64,000 nt of DNA, taken from assembly GCF_008271695.1 (NCBI RefSeq), contig NZ_VKKY01000003.1:124001-188000 (forward strand), read 5' to 3'. This stretch comes from Rufibacter hautae. Lineage in GTDB: Bacteria; Bacteroidota; Bacteroidia; Cytophagales; Hymenobacteraceae. Positions 27,011 to 34,565 of the stretch are shown one piece after another (the stretch's first letter is position 1; the number at the start of each line of letters is the position of its first letter). Position numbers and translations under genes: made by a program. The notes beneath the pieces are model-generated. The model searched no databases and was not told the DNA's origin. It saw only the letters and a program-made list of their open reading frames with translations.

Positions 27011-27048
27011 CGTTTCAGGTCTGATTTCCTGAAAGTAACTCCAAAACC
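27011..27048. repeat. 38-bp dyad family copy 11
   Basis: It starts CGTTTCAGGTCTG, has a TTTCCTGAAA centre and ends CCAAAACC. It is 20 nt upstream of the ccm operator-like dyad. Confidence 0.75.
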
Positions 27049-27068
27049 ACCCGCTGCGCACGTGAATA

Positions 27069-27112
27069 ATGACGGAAATCATCCGTCAGCATTCATTTGT
27101 GTTGTACCTTTG
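27069..27112 (+). promoter_or_regulatory. ccm promoter: operator-like dyads plus -7 box
   Basis: The -7 box TACCTTTG is at 27105-27112, 18 nt before the GTG start of ccmB. There is no TTTG at the -33 position. Instead two overlapping dyads occur: ATGA-N6-TCAT (27069-27082, Crp/Fnr-type spacing) and TGACGGA-N5-TCCGTCA (27070-27088). If transcription starts about 5 nt after the -7 box, the first dyad is centred near -41.5, the usual class II activator position. The regulator's identity is inferred. Confidence 0.55.
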
Positions 27113-27130
27113 TGGAAAAGTTAAGAAGAA

Positions 27131-27799
27131 GTGCTGCTGAAAGAGGTTATTTACCTGATGCAAAAGGATTTTGTGCTGGAATGGCGGCAAAAGTATGCGT
27201 TCAACGGCATGCTGCTGTACGTGGGAAGCACGGTTTTCATTTGCTACCTCAGTTTCAGCTTGCGCTTCGGAGGGCTGGAGGTGCCGGTCTGGAATGCCTT
27301 GTACTGGATTATTCTGCTGTTCACCGCGGTGAATGCCATTGCCAAGGGTTTTGCCCAGGAAAGCCGCGGACGGCTACTCTATTATTATAGTGTGGTGAGT
27401 CCGCAGGGTGTGATTCTGGCGAAGATGATCTACAACGCGGCGCTCATGTTGGTGCTGTCGCTGCTGTGTTTCGGGTTCTACGCCATCGTGATTGGGAATC
27501 CGGTGCAGGACGTGGGGATGTTCCTGGTGACGATTGTCTTAGGAGCGATTGGGTTTGCCTCGTCGCTGACCATGATCTCGGGCATCGCGGCCAAGGCGGC
27601 GAACACGGGAACGCTGATGGCGGTGCTGAGTTTCCCGGTGATGGTGCCCATGCTGCTCATGCTCATGAAGATGTCCAAAAACGCCATTGACGGGCTGGAC
27701 CCGTCGGTGAGTCTGGACGAGGCGCTGGTATTGCTGGCGATTAATATGATTGTGGTAACCGTGTCTTACATCCTGTTCCCGTACCTGTGGCGCAGTTAA
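27131..27799 (+). CDS. ccmB: CcmB, heme exporter permease subunit
   Basis: 222 residues with six membrane helices and the family signature KDFVLEWRQKYAFNGMLLY. It starts at GTG 27131; an in-frame ATG at 27158 would drop nine residues that relatives normally have. In System I cytochrome c maturation, CcmB works with the ATPase CcmA and with CcmC to release heme-bound CcmE. ccmA is not in this window. It is first in the order ccmB-ccmC-ccmD-ccmE-ccmF, all on the plus strand. The ccmC start is 32 nt after the stop. Confidence 0.93.
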   Translation: MLLKEVIYLMQKDFVLEWRQKYAFNGMLLYVGSTVFICYLSFSLRFGGLEVPVWNALYWIILLFTAVNAIAKGFAQESRGRLLYYYSVVSPQGVILAKMIYNAALMLVLSLLCFGFYAIVIGNPVQDVGMFLVTIVLGAIGFASSLTMISGIAAKAANTGTLMAVLSFPVMVPMLLMLMKMSKNAIDGLDPSVSLDEALVLLAINMIVVTVSYILFPYLWRS

Positions 27800-27831
27800 G
27801 GCCCGTAAATAAAAAACAAAGTCAAAAACGA

Positions 27832-28497
27832 ATGAAACTAACCTGGTGGAAATGGCTGACGATCGCCTTGCTGCTGTACACAGTGGTAATGGGTATGCTG
27901 AGCGAGGTGCCCCGTCTGGCTATTCTCAATGAAACCATCCGGAACCTGTACTTCCACGTGCCCATGTGGTTCGGGATGATCCTGATTCTGCTGGTATCGG
28001 TGGTGTATTCCATTAAGTACCTCAGAAATCCGCTTTCCCGGAATGATATCATTGCTTATGAATCGGCGAAGGTGGGCATCCTGTTCGGGGTGCTGGGCAT
28101 TGTCACAGGCATGGAGTGGGCACGTTTCACGTGGGGCGAATTCTGGAGCAACGATCCCAAGCAGAACGCCTCGGCCATTGGGCTGCTAATTTACTTCGCC
28201 TATCTTATTCTGCGGGGTTCTTTTCAGGATCATCAGCAGCGCGCGCGCATCAGCGCCGTGTACAACATCTTCGCGTTTGCGGCGCTTATTCCGCTTTTGT
28301 TCATCCTGCCGCGCCTCACAGATTCTCTGCACCCGGGCAACGGCGGAAACCCTGGTTTCAACTCCTATGACCTGGACAGCCGCTTAAGGGCTGTGTTTTA
28401 TCCGGCGGTCATTGGCTGGACCCTGCTGGGAGTGTGGGTGGTGCACCTGCGCACCCGTTTAGAAGTTTTAAAGCAACGATTCTATGAAAATGCATAA
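27832..28497 (+). CDS. ccmC: CcmC, heme handling protein of cytochrome c maturation
   Basis: 221 residues from the ATG at 27832. The upstream GTG (27787) overlaps ccmB and adds a polar, unlikely N-terminus. Six membrane helices. The tryptophan-rich heme-handling motif is present as WGEFWSNDP (101-109), with the two expected external histidines in FHVPMW (His42) and SLHPG (His167). It passes heme to CcmE on the periplasmic side of the inner membrane. It overlaps ccmD by 14 nt, which implies translational coupling. Confidence 0.93.
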   Translation: MKLTWWKWLTIALLLYTVVMGMLSEVPRLAILNETIRNLYFHVPMWFGMILILLVSVVYSIKYLRNPLSRNDIIAYESAKVGILFGVLGIVTGMEWARFTWGEFWSNDPKQNASAIGLLIYFAYLILRGSFQDHQQRARISAVYNIFAFAALIPLLFILPRLTDSLHPGNGGNPGFNSYDLDSRLRAVFYPAVIGWTLLGVWVVHLRTRLEVLKQRFYENA

Positions 28498-28762
28498 ATG
28501 GCTCCTGGTGCTGCTCCTGACGTGGGCGGCTGGTTTCTCAATGCCTGCTATGGCGCAAAACGCAAATGAGGGAGGTTCTACCATAGAGTACACGTCCCAG
28601 GACAAAACGGCATCTGACCCCGAGATGGCCGATGTCATGCGCCGTGACGGCAAGATCTACATTGTGGTGGCGGTGCTGGTGAGCGTGTTGCTGGGCATTC
28701 TGCTGTACCTCATTGGTTTGGACAAAAAGATCACCAAACTGGAGCGCGAGCTTCGGCAATAA
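28484..28762 (+). CDS. ccmD: CcmD-like small membrane protein with signal peptide
   Basis: 92 residues. A signal peptide (MKMHKW...MPAMAQ) is followed by a short polar region, one membrane helix (about 58-78) and a basic tail (KKITKLERELRQ). The C-terminal helix-plus-charged-tail is what CcmD proteins have. The cleavable N-terminal extension makes it longer than proteobacterial CcmD (about 60-70) but resembles Bacteroidota versions. It would stabilise the CcmC-CcmE complex. The start overlaps the ccmC stop. A dyad copy begins 4 nt after its stop. Confidence 0.8.
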   Translation: MKMHKWLLVLLLTWAAGFSMPAMAQNANEGGSTIEYTSQDKTASDPEMADVMRRDGKIYIVVAVLVSVLLGILLYLIGLDKKITKLERELRQ

Positions 28763-28765
28763 AAC

Positions 28766-28803
28766 CGTTTAGAGGGTGTTTTACCTAAAGCAGGCCCTAA
28801 ACG
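28766..28803. repeat. 38-bp dyad family copy 12
   Basis: It starts CGTTTAGAGGGTG and ends CCCTAAACG, with a TTTTACCTAAA centre. It lies inside the ccm cluster, between ccmD and ccmE. Confidence 0.8.
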
Positions 28804-28902
28804 CAACGTGTTCGTTCCATGCAGAAAAGCGCTTGAGACGGATTTAATTTTAAATAAGTGTTGTTAAAGAGGCGGGCAGAACTCGCCTATTCTTGAATAA
28901 CC

Positions 28903-29328
28903 ATGAAAAGAATACACATCATCGGGATTTTAGTGATTGCGGTGGCCATCATGATCATCATGTCAACGGCCTCAGACGCCAGTGTTTACGTGCCGTTCTC
29001 CGAGGCGCAGGCCCGTGCCAAGGACGGTGATGACACCAAAGTGCACGTGGTGGGCCGTCTGAAGAAAGACGCCAAAGGCCACATTGTAGGCATGAAGTAT
29101 GACCCCACGCTGGACCCTAACTACTTCTCCTTCGTGCTGGTGGATACCAATCGTGTGGAGCAGCAGGTAGTGTACTACAGCCCCAAACCCCAGGATTTTG
29201 ACCGCTCTGAGCAGGTGGTGATTACCGGCAACATGAAAGAGAATGTCTTCGTGGCCGATAAGATTTTGCTCAAATGCCCTTCTAAGTACACCGAAAACGA
29301 GGTGAAGGTAGAAACGGCAAGCCTATAA
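28903..29328 (+). CDS. ccmE: CcmE, heme chaperone of the Cys (CxxxY) type
   Basis: 141 residues: one N-terminal membrane anchor (about 5-21), then the OB-fold domain (VHVVGRLKKD, FVLVDTNRVEQQVVYY, VVITGNMKENVFVADKILLKC). In classical CcmE a His in HxxxY binds heme covalently. Here the motif is CPSKY, giving Cys125 and Tyr129. Natural CxxxY CcmE proteins are known from Desulfovibrio and archaea and go with Ccm systems lacking CcmH and CcmG. It receives heme from CcmC and delivers it to the CcmF lyase in the periplasm. A 140-nt gap to ccmE is preceded by a dyad copy, and a MITE-like element follows the gene. Confidence 0.93.
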   Translation: MKRIHIIGILVIAVAIMIIMSTASDASVYVPFSEAQARAKDGDDTKVHVVGRLKKDAKGHIVGMKYDPTLDPNYFSFVLVDTNRVEQQVVYYSPKPQDFDRSEQVVITGNMKENVFVADKILLKCPSKYTENEVKVETASL

Positions 29329-29330
29329 AT

Positions 29331-29474
29331 TAGTTCTGAGTCTTGCGTTCTGAGTCTTAAGTGAAATCATTTGAGGCAAAGCCAATTCTCCTTTAGTCTT
29401 TATCATTTATAAGAGTTTTAGAGGTGTTGTTTTGGGCTTTTGACCCAGAACTCAGAACCCAAGACTCATAACTA
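29331..29474. mobile_element. MITE-like element between ccmE and ccmF
   Basis: 144 bp bounded by imperfect terminal inverted repeats of about 25 bp. The left end opens TAGTTCTGAGTCTTG; the right end, read inward on the other strand, opens TAGTTATGAGTCTTG. Both continue with a G(C/G)GTTCTGAG-type second unit, so each end carries two 12-bp units on a 14-bp period. The outermost dinucleotide is TA at both ends. No ORF inside. It lies 3 nt after the ccmE stop and 7 nt before the ccmF start. Confidence 0.55.
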
Positions 29475-29480
29475 TTTGAA

Positions 29481-32087
29481 ATGGTTAATACTTTAATTGG
29501 TGATTTAGGTCACTACAGTGTCATTATCGCGTTTGTGACGGCGCTGGTGTCATCAGTCGCCTTTGCATTTTCTGCTAATGCCAAGGAGCTCTCTTCTGAG
29601 CAGCAGGATTGGAAAAAACTGGCCCGAGGTGCCTTCTTTGTGCACGTAGCGGCGGTTTTCGGCATTATCTTCTGTCTCTTCAACATCATCTACGCGCACC
29701 GCTACGAGTACCACTACGCCTGGAGCCACTCAAGTAACCACCTGCCGGTGCATTACATGATTTCCTGTTTCTGGGAAGGCCAGGAAGGGTCTTTCCTGCT
29801 CTGGATTTTCTGGCACGCGCTGCTGGGTCTGGTGCTGATCAAGTTTGCGGGTAAGAAGTGGGAAAGCCCGGTGATGTCGGTTTTCTCCTTCGTGCAGCTG
29901 TTCCTAACCTCCATGATCTTAGGGGTGGTGATCGGTGACCTGAAGATCGGTTCTTCGCCGTTCATCCTGATGCGTGATTTCATGACCGATGCCCCGGTGT
30001 TCCAGATGGACCCCAACTTCGTACCGAAGGACGGAACCGGCTTGAACCCGCTCTTGCAGAACTACTGGATGGTGATACACCCGCCGGTGCTGTTCCTGGG
30101 CTTCGCCACTACCTTGGTGCCGTTTGCCTTTGCTATTGCCGGCCTCTGGAAAAAAGACTTCTCTGCCTGGACCAAGCCTGCTTTGCCTTGGGGCTTGTTC
30201 GCTGCCGTGGTATTGGGTGTGGGAATCATGATGGGTGCCTATTGGGCGTATGAAACCCTGAACTTTGGGGGGTACTGGAACTGGGACCCGGTAGAGAATG
30301 CCGTGTACATTCCGTGGCTGGTGCTGGTGGGTGCTATCCATACGTTACTTGCCTTCCGGAAAAGCAAGACCGCTCTGCGCGCTACGTTCATCCTGTTCAT
30401 CACCTCATTCCTGCTGGTGCTGTACGCTACCTTCTTAACCCGAAGCGGTATTCTGGGTAACGCTTCCGTGCACTCTTTCACCGACCTTGGCCTGTCTGGT
30501 CAGTTGTTCACGTACCTGGCAGCATTTGTGGTGTTGGCCATTGGTTTGCTGGTGTATCGGTGGAAACACATTCCGGCTACGGCCAAGGAGATTGCCACTT
30601 ACTCTGGTGAGTTCTGGGTTTTCATTGGTGCGGCTGTGTTGTGCTTGGGTGCTTTCCAGGTGCTGGTGACCACTTCTATTCCGGTGTATAACGCCTTCAT
30701 GGGCTTCATTGGCGTGAAAACCAACGTGGCCTTGCCTGCTGACCAAATTGCGCACTACACCAAGTTCCAGATGTGGATGGGGATTGCCATTGCTTTGCTC
30801 ACCGGTACCGGTCAGTTGTTGTGGTGGCGCAAAAACAGTGAAGGCAACAAGTTCTCTGAGTTGTTCATGGTGCCGCTCATGCTCACGGCTTTGTTTGCCG
30901 CCCTTATCCTGCTGGTAAGCAAAATGGGTTATATTGAGCGCATTGATAATCCGGTGTACATTCTGTTACTGTTGGCGTCTCTGTACGCGGTGTTCAGTAA
31001 CCTGGGCATTGTGTTTAGCCTCATCAGGAAGAAAGCCTCCATTGCCGGAGGCGCCGTGGCCCACATTGGGGTGGCCTTGATGCTGATCGGGATTCTGTTC
31101 TCCTCCGGGTATTCTAACATCATCTCCAAGAACATGTCTGGAATGGTGTACGCCCGTGAGTTCGGGGATGACATCAACCGCGACAACGTGCTGCTGTGGC
31201 GCAACGCCGGTACTGACATGGGGCCTTACAAGGTGACGTACAAAGGCCAGTACCTGGAAGTGAAAGACCTGCCGGATTACGTGAACAAGCAGCAGCTTTT
31301 CCGTTTGGAGGATGAGTTCAGAGCCGTTGCCCGTGGACCGCTGAAAGACGGTGACCAGATTAAGTACAAAGCCGGTGATACCGTAGACATCTACCCAGAG
31401 AATACCTACTACGAGGTAGAGTTCAAGAACCGCGAGTCTGGCGAGGTCTTCACCTTGTACCCAAGAGCGCAGGTGAACCCACAAATGGGATTGCTGGCCT
31501 CTCCAGATATCAAGATGTTCGGTACCAAAGACCTGTACACGCACGTTTCCACTATTCCAGACCCGAACGAAGAGAAAGAATGGGGCGAGTTGAAGGAGTA
31601 CCAGGTGAAAATCGGGGATACGCTCTACCTCAATGACTACGTGGCGGTGCTGCACGGTATTGAGCCGGCCAAAGACACCCTGATGCTGAACCTGAAACCA
31701 GGCGATGTAGCTGTGCAAGCTGATATGCAGGTTCTAGGCGAGCGCCGCACCTACCACGCACACCCAATCTATGCCATCAGAGACCGCATGGTAGGCCGCG
31801 TACCGGAAGAGATTGAAGACCTGGGCCTCCGGATTATGCTCATGAACATTGACCCAGACAAAGGCGAGTTCACCATTGGTATCAACACTACCCAGAAAGA
31901 CTACATCATCCTGAAAGCGATGGAGAAACCTTTCATCAGCATTCTCTGGATAGGTACCTTGATCATGAGCTTGGGCTTTGTGATGGCCATTGTGCGCCAC
32001 TACAATGACGGCAAAGGCGGTAATGCCACTTCGCCGAAAGGCCCGGCCGGTAAAGAAGCCGTGAAACGCAAAAAGCAGATGGCCTAA
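29481..32087 (+). CDS. ccmF: CcmF, cytochrome c heme lyase subunit
   Basis: 868 residues, longer than proteobacterial CcmF (about 650). An N-terminal multi-helix CcsA-type core has the tryptophan-rich motif GGYWNWDPVENA near residues 262-273 and conserved histidines near 72-85 (HRYEYHYAWSHSS). A large periplasmic region lies between about 545 and 810, and a final membrane helix and basic tail follow. It ligates heme from CcmE onto apocytochrome CxxCH motifs. No CcmH or CcmG gene accompanies it. A terminator follows at 32104-32141. Confidence 0.93.
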   Translation: MVNTLIGDLGHYSVIIAFVTALVSSVAFAFSANAKELSSEQQDWKKLARGAFFVHVAAVFGIIFCLFNIIYAHRYEYHYAWSHSSNHLPVHYMISCFWEGQEGSFLLWIFWHALLGLVLIKFAGKKWESPVMSVFSFVQLFLTSMILGVVIGDLKIGSSPFILMRDFMTDAPVFQMDPNFVPKDGTGLNPLLQNYWMVIHPPVLFLGFATTLVPFAFAIAGLWKKDFSAWTKPALPWGLFAAVVLGVGIMMGAYWAYETLNFGGYWNWDPVENAVYIPWLVLVGAIHTLLAFRKSKTALRATFILFITSFLLVLYATFLTRSGILGNASVHSFTDLGLSGQLFTYLAAFVVLAIGLLVYRWKHIPATAKEIATYSGEFWVFIGAAVLCLGAFQVLVTTSIPVYNAFMGFIGVKTNVALPADQIAHYTKFQMWMGIAIALLTGTGQLLWWRKNSEGNKFSELFMVPLMLTALFAALILLVSKMGYIERIDNPVYILLLLASLYAVFSNLGIVFSLIRKKASIAGGAVAHIGVALMLIGILFSSGYSNIISKNMSGMVYAREFGDDINRDNVLLWRNAGTDMGPYKVTYKGQYLEVKDLPDYVNKQQLFRLEDEFRAVARGPLKDGDQIKYKAGDTVDIYPENTYYEVEFKNRESGEVFTLYPRAQVNPQMGLLASPDIKMFGTKDLYTHVSTIPDPNEEKEWGELKEYQVKIGDTLYLNDYVAVLHGIEPAKDTLMLNLKPGDVAVQADMQVLGERRTYHAHPIYAIRDRMVGRVPEEIEDLGLRIMLMNIDPDKGEFTIGINTTQKDYIILKAMEKPFISILWIGTLIMSLGFVMAIVRHYNDGKGGNATSPKGPAGKEAVKRKKQMA

Positions 32088-32103
32088 ACGCCAGAACTAT
32101 CTA

Positions 32104-32146
32104 GAAAGCCGCGGGAGGATTCATTTTCTTCCGCGGCTTTCTTGTT
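32104..32146 (+). terminator. Terminator of the ccm cluster
   Basis: Perfect 11-bp stem GAAAGCCGCGG (32104-32114) with CCGCGGCTTTC (32131-32141), followed by TTGTTT. It runs straight into the next dyad copy. Confidence 0.8.
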
Positions 32147-32180
32147 TAAGGGCTGTTTAGAGAAAATCAGCCTGTAAACG
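32143..32180. repeat. 38-bp dyad family copy 13
   Basis: It starts TGTTTAAGGGCTG and ends TGTAAACG, with a TTTAGAGAAAA centre. It lies between ccmF and the DUF2520 gene. Confidence 0.75.
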
Positions 32181-32261
32181 CTTCGGCCAAAGAGCAACCG
32201 ACTTACAGAAAAGGGAAAGCGGAAAGCTGCTAACTTAGCCCTCCACAAATAGGTGAAAGAC

Positions 32262-33065
32262 ATGAAGGTAGCAATTATTGGGGCCGGTAACGTAGCCACA
32301 CACCTGGTGAAGGGCCTCCGGGAAGCGGGCATAGACATCCCTCTGGTTTACAGCCGCACACCGGCCTCGGCGCAGATTTTAGCGGGGCAGGTTCCGGGTG
32401 CGCAAGCCACAGACACCACAGACTTCCGGATATTGCCGACAGCCCAAGTGTATCTTTTGGCCATTCCAGACGGAGCGTTGCCGAAGTTGGTGGAGAACGC
32501 TGTTTTTCCAGCCGGTGCTGTGGTGGCCCATACGTCGGGGGCGCAGCCGATGGAACTGTTGGCTTCTTTGGCTGTGGTGGAGACCGGTGTCTTCTACCCG
32601 GTGCAGACGTTCAGCAAGGAAAAGGAACTGGACTGGAGCAGGATTCCCATCTGTGTGGAAGGTGCTTCTCCAAAGGCCGAAGAAGCCCTCTTGACGCTGG
32701 GGAAGGTGCTCAGCGAGCAAGTGGTTTTGATGAATGGCCGGGCAAGAAAGCAGTTGCACGTGGCGGCGGTGTTTGCCTGTAACTTTACCAATCATTTGTG
32801 GGGCGTGGCGCAGGAACTGTTGCAGAAAGCAGAGCTTCCGGTGAACCTTCTGGAGCCGCTGGTGCTGGAAACCGTGCAGAAAGCCTTTCAATTTCCGCCG
32901 TTCACGGTGCAGACTGGCCCGGCCCGCCGCGGTGACACCAACACCCTGCAAGCGCACTTGCAGCTACTGCAGACCCAGCCTCCCTACCAGCATTTGTACC
33001 AGGTGCTGACAGAAAGTATCCAAAGGGTGGCAGAAAATGAGCCGTTTTTTGGAAAACAGGCGTAA
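32262..33065 (+). CDS. Rossmann-fold DUF2520 oxidoreductase-like protein
   Basis: 267 residues from the ATG at 32262 (a GTG 9 nt earlier is less likely). An N-terminal NAD(P)-binding motif GAGNVATHL lies at the very start. A dehydrogenase-like domain follows (AIPDGALPKLV, HTSGAQP) and then the DUF2520 C-terminal helical domain (LHVAAVFACNFTNHLW). The family is related to ProC/NADP-dependent dehydrogenases, and the substrate is unknown. In Bacteroidota it commonly sits near a KdsC-like phosphatase and a UbiA prenyltransferase, as here. The last codons and stop lie inside a dyad-family half-copy. Confidence 0.85.
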   Translation: MKVAIIGAGNVATHLVKGLREAGIDIPLVYSRTPASAQILAGQVPGAQATDTTDFRILPTAQVYLLAIPDGALPKLVENAVFPAGAVVAHTSGAQPMELLASLAVVETGVFYPVQTFSKEKELDWSRIPICVEGASPKAEEALLTLGKVLSEQVVLMNGRARKQLHVAAVFACNFTNHLWGVAQELLQKAELPVNLLEPLVLETVQKAFQFPPFTVQTGPARRGDTNTLQAHLQLLQTQPPYQHLYQVLTESIQRVAENEPFFGKQA

Positions 33066-33069
33066 AACC
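33032..33069. repeat. 38-bp dyad family copy 14 (right half good), overlapping the DUF2520 stop
   Basis: The right half is typical (TTTTTTGGAAAACAGGCGTAAAACC region); the left ten bases are coding sequence without similarity. The DUF2520 stop codon (33063-33065) lies inside. Confidence 0.5.
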
Positions 33070-33109
33070 CACTGGTGTCTTCTCGGTAACCGCGCCAAGC
33101 GGCATTGGT

Positions 33110-33140
33110 TTTGATTAGGGCGGCTGTATGCCTACCTTTG
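33110..33140 (+). promoter_or_regulatory. Bacteroidota-type promoter of the ferredoxin gene
   Basis: TTTG at 33110-33113, a 19-nt spacer, then TACCTTTG at 33133-33140: an exact match to the TTTG-N19-TAnnTTTG consensus, 21 nt upstream of the ATG at 33162. This is the best promoter in the window. Confidence 0.8.
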
Positions 33141-33161
33141 CACCTTTATTAATCCATAGGA

Positions 33162-33491
33162 ATGAAAGTCGTTAATATTACCTATAAGTTCATGGACGGA
33201 AAGCCCGACGAAACCCATTTGGGTGCCGAAGGAGAGTCTGTTCTGGACGTTGCCCTCAACAACGGGATTCAGCTGCAGCACAACTGCGGTGGTGTTTGTG
33301 GTTGCAGCACGTGCCATGTTTACGTAGAGACCGGCATGGATGACCTGCCCGAAATCACCGACAAAGAGGAGGATTACATTGACCGCGCGGTGAATCCCCG
33401 CATCAACTCGCGGTTGGCCTGCCAGTGCGTGGTACAGGGCGGTCAGGACCTGGTGATCACCATACCCAAGCAAGATTTCCTGGGGCACTAA
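33162..33491 (+). CDS. fdx: Adrenodoxin-type 2Fe-2S ferredoxin (Isc-type)
   Basis: 109 residues. Cluster ligands are in CGGVCGCSTCHV (around residues 43-54) and the distal Cys in LACQCVV (around 86-92), the vertebrate-type/ISC ferredoxin pattern C-x5-C-x2-C-xn-C. The acidic loop MDDLPEITDKEED is typical for partner binding. It supplies electrons for iron-sulfur cluster assembly or to P450-like partners. The neighbouring gene encodes IscX, which supports the ISC role. It has its own clear promoter. Confidence 0.92.
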   Translation: MKVVNITYKFMDGKPDETHLGAEGESVLDVALNNGIQLQHNCGGVCGCSTCHVYVETGMDDLPEITDKEEDYIDRAVNPRINSRLACQCVVQGGQDLVITIPKQDFLGH

Positions 33492-33632
33492 TTAGTTATC
33501 AGTGATTTGTCTTTAGTGATTAGGGCAGGTGTAAACCCACCGTAACAAGCCTTATGCAAGGTTTGATGCCCTGCTTCAATCCCCGGCAAATCCCAGAAAA
33601 CTAGCAACCATCAACTAAACACTATCAACTAG
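33492..33632. repeat. Possible second MITE-like segment between fdx and iscX
   Basis: The 149-nt gap has AGTGATT twice on a 15-nt period at its left end, and ATCAACTA twice on a 14-nt period at its right end. The ends are weakly complementary (11 of 15). This resembles the plan of the 29331-29474 element but with poorer terminal repeats. Confidence 0.3.
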
Positions 33633-33640
33633 ATAAAGAT

Positions 33641-33880
33641 ATGAGTAATCTGTATGAGCCACCTATGAAGTGGAGCGACCATGAAGACATTGCCATGGCC
33701 CTCTACGAGAAATTTGGCGATGACTTCTCCGAGAACAAGATCTACCGCATCCGGTTCACCGATTTGCTGGATTGGGTTCTGAGTCTTCCTAACTTTGAAG
33801 GCACCCGCGAGCAGGCCACCGAAGGCCACCTGGAGCAGATCCAGGCCAAGTGGGTGTACGAGTGGCGCGATAACCAATAG
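33641..33880 (+). CDS. iscX: IscX-like iron-sulfur assembly protein
   Basis: 79 residues. It follows the IscX/YfhJ pattern: MKWSDHEDIAMALYEKFGD, then RFTDLLDWVLSLPNF, and a C-terminal IQAKWVYEW. It is slightly longer at the N-terminus and in the ENKIYRI insert than the 66-residue E. coli protein. IscX is a small acidic regulator/iron donor that binds the cysteine desulfurase IscS. It lies 149 nt downstream of the ferredoxin gene, so the two probably form an ISC pair away from the main isc operon. Confidence 0.88.
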   Translation: MSNLYEPPMKWSDHEDIAMALYEKFGDDFSENKIYRIRFTDLLDWVLSLPNFEGTREQATEGHLEQIQAKWVYEWRDNQ

Positions 33881-33888
33881 CCTTTCTC

Positions 33889-33926
33889 CGTTTCGGCCTT
33901 GTTTTCGTGGAAACAGGCCCTAAACG
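33889..33926. repeat. 38-bp dyad family copy 15 (near consensus)
   Basis: It starts CGTTTCGGCCTTG and ends CCCTAAACG, with a TTTTCGTGGAAA centre. It is 8 nt after the iscX stop and can be taken as a type member. Confidence 0.85.
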
Positions 33927-33959
33927 TAAATTGCAGTTCCTATCCCTGATGTCCTAACC

Positions 33960-34454
33960 ATGCAAGCACTCCCTGATTTCAAGAGTATCACCACCTTCAT
34001 TTTTGATGTGGATGGCGTTTTGACAGACGGCACCCTGCTGTGTTTCTCCACCGGAGAGCAGGCGCGGGCGTTCAACATCAAAGACGGGTACGCCATCAGG
34101 CACGCCCTGAAGAAAGGCTACCGCGTGGCCATCATCTCGGGCCGAAATGAACCCGGGGTGCGCAAGCGGCTGGAGTCGCTGGATGTGAAGGATATTTACC
34201 TGGGCTCAGAGAACAAACTGGACACCTTTCAGAACTACGTCTACTACTATGGCATTGACCCTGAAACCGTGGTGTTTATGGGCGATGACATGCCAGACCT
34301 GGAAGTGATGCAGCACTGCGGCATCTCGGCCTGCCCGGCCGATGCCGCCATCGACATCTGTGACATCTCGCAGTACGTGGCTACCGCCGAGGGAGGCAAG
34401 GGCGCGGTGCGCGAACTCATAGAGATGGTGATGAAGCTGCAGAAAAAATGGTAG
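33960..34454 (+). CDS. kdsC: KdsC-like HAD phosphatase (3-deoxy-D-manno-octulosonate 8-phosphate phosphatase)
   Basis: 164 residues, cap-less HAD of the usual KdsC size. Motif I is FDVDGVLTDG (residues 15-24), motif II IISGRNEPGV, motif IV FMGDDMPDLEVM. Tetramer-forming KdsC proteins release phosphate from KDO-8-phosphate during lipopolysaccharide core synthesis. The sequence KDGYAIRHALKKGYRVAII is typical for that group. It lies near the UbiA-type prenyltransferase gene, separated by a cold-shock gene. Confidence 0.88.
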   Translation: MQALPDFKSITTFIFDVDGVLTDGTLLCFSTGEQARAFNIKDGYAIRHALKKGYRVAIISGRNEPGVRKRLESLDVKDIYLGSENKLDTFQNYVYYYGIDPETVVFMGDDMPDLEVMQHCGISACPADAAIDICDISQYVATAEGGKGAVRELIEMVMKLQKKW

Positions 34455-34501
34455 CTATACGTACCTGTTTTTACTTGGTTTTCAAATTTTTATAAATAAA
34501 G

Positions 34502-34531
34502 TTTGGTTTTTGTATAATAATCATATATTTA
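34502..34531 (+). promoter_or_regulatory. Candidate promoter of the cold-shock gene
   Basis: TTTG at 34502-34505, an 18-nt spacer and TATATTTA at 34524-34531 (last base off consensus). This leaves a 5' leader of about 30 nt, AT-rich, before the ATG at 34566. Confidence 0.4.
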
Positions 34532-34565
34532 CAGAATCATTCATTATTTCAATTTTTAAATTTTT

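Noticed and set aside
26765-27082. 105-codon minus-strand ORF between the TonB receptor and ccmB
   Set aside because: It covers two dyad copies and the ccm operator region. The Arg/Pro-rich product is typical of a chance frame.
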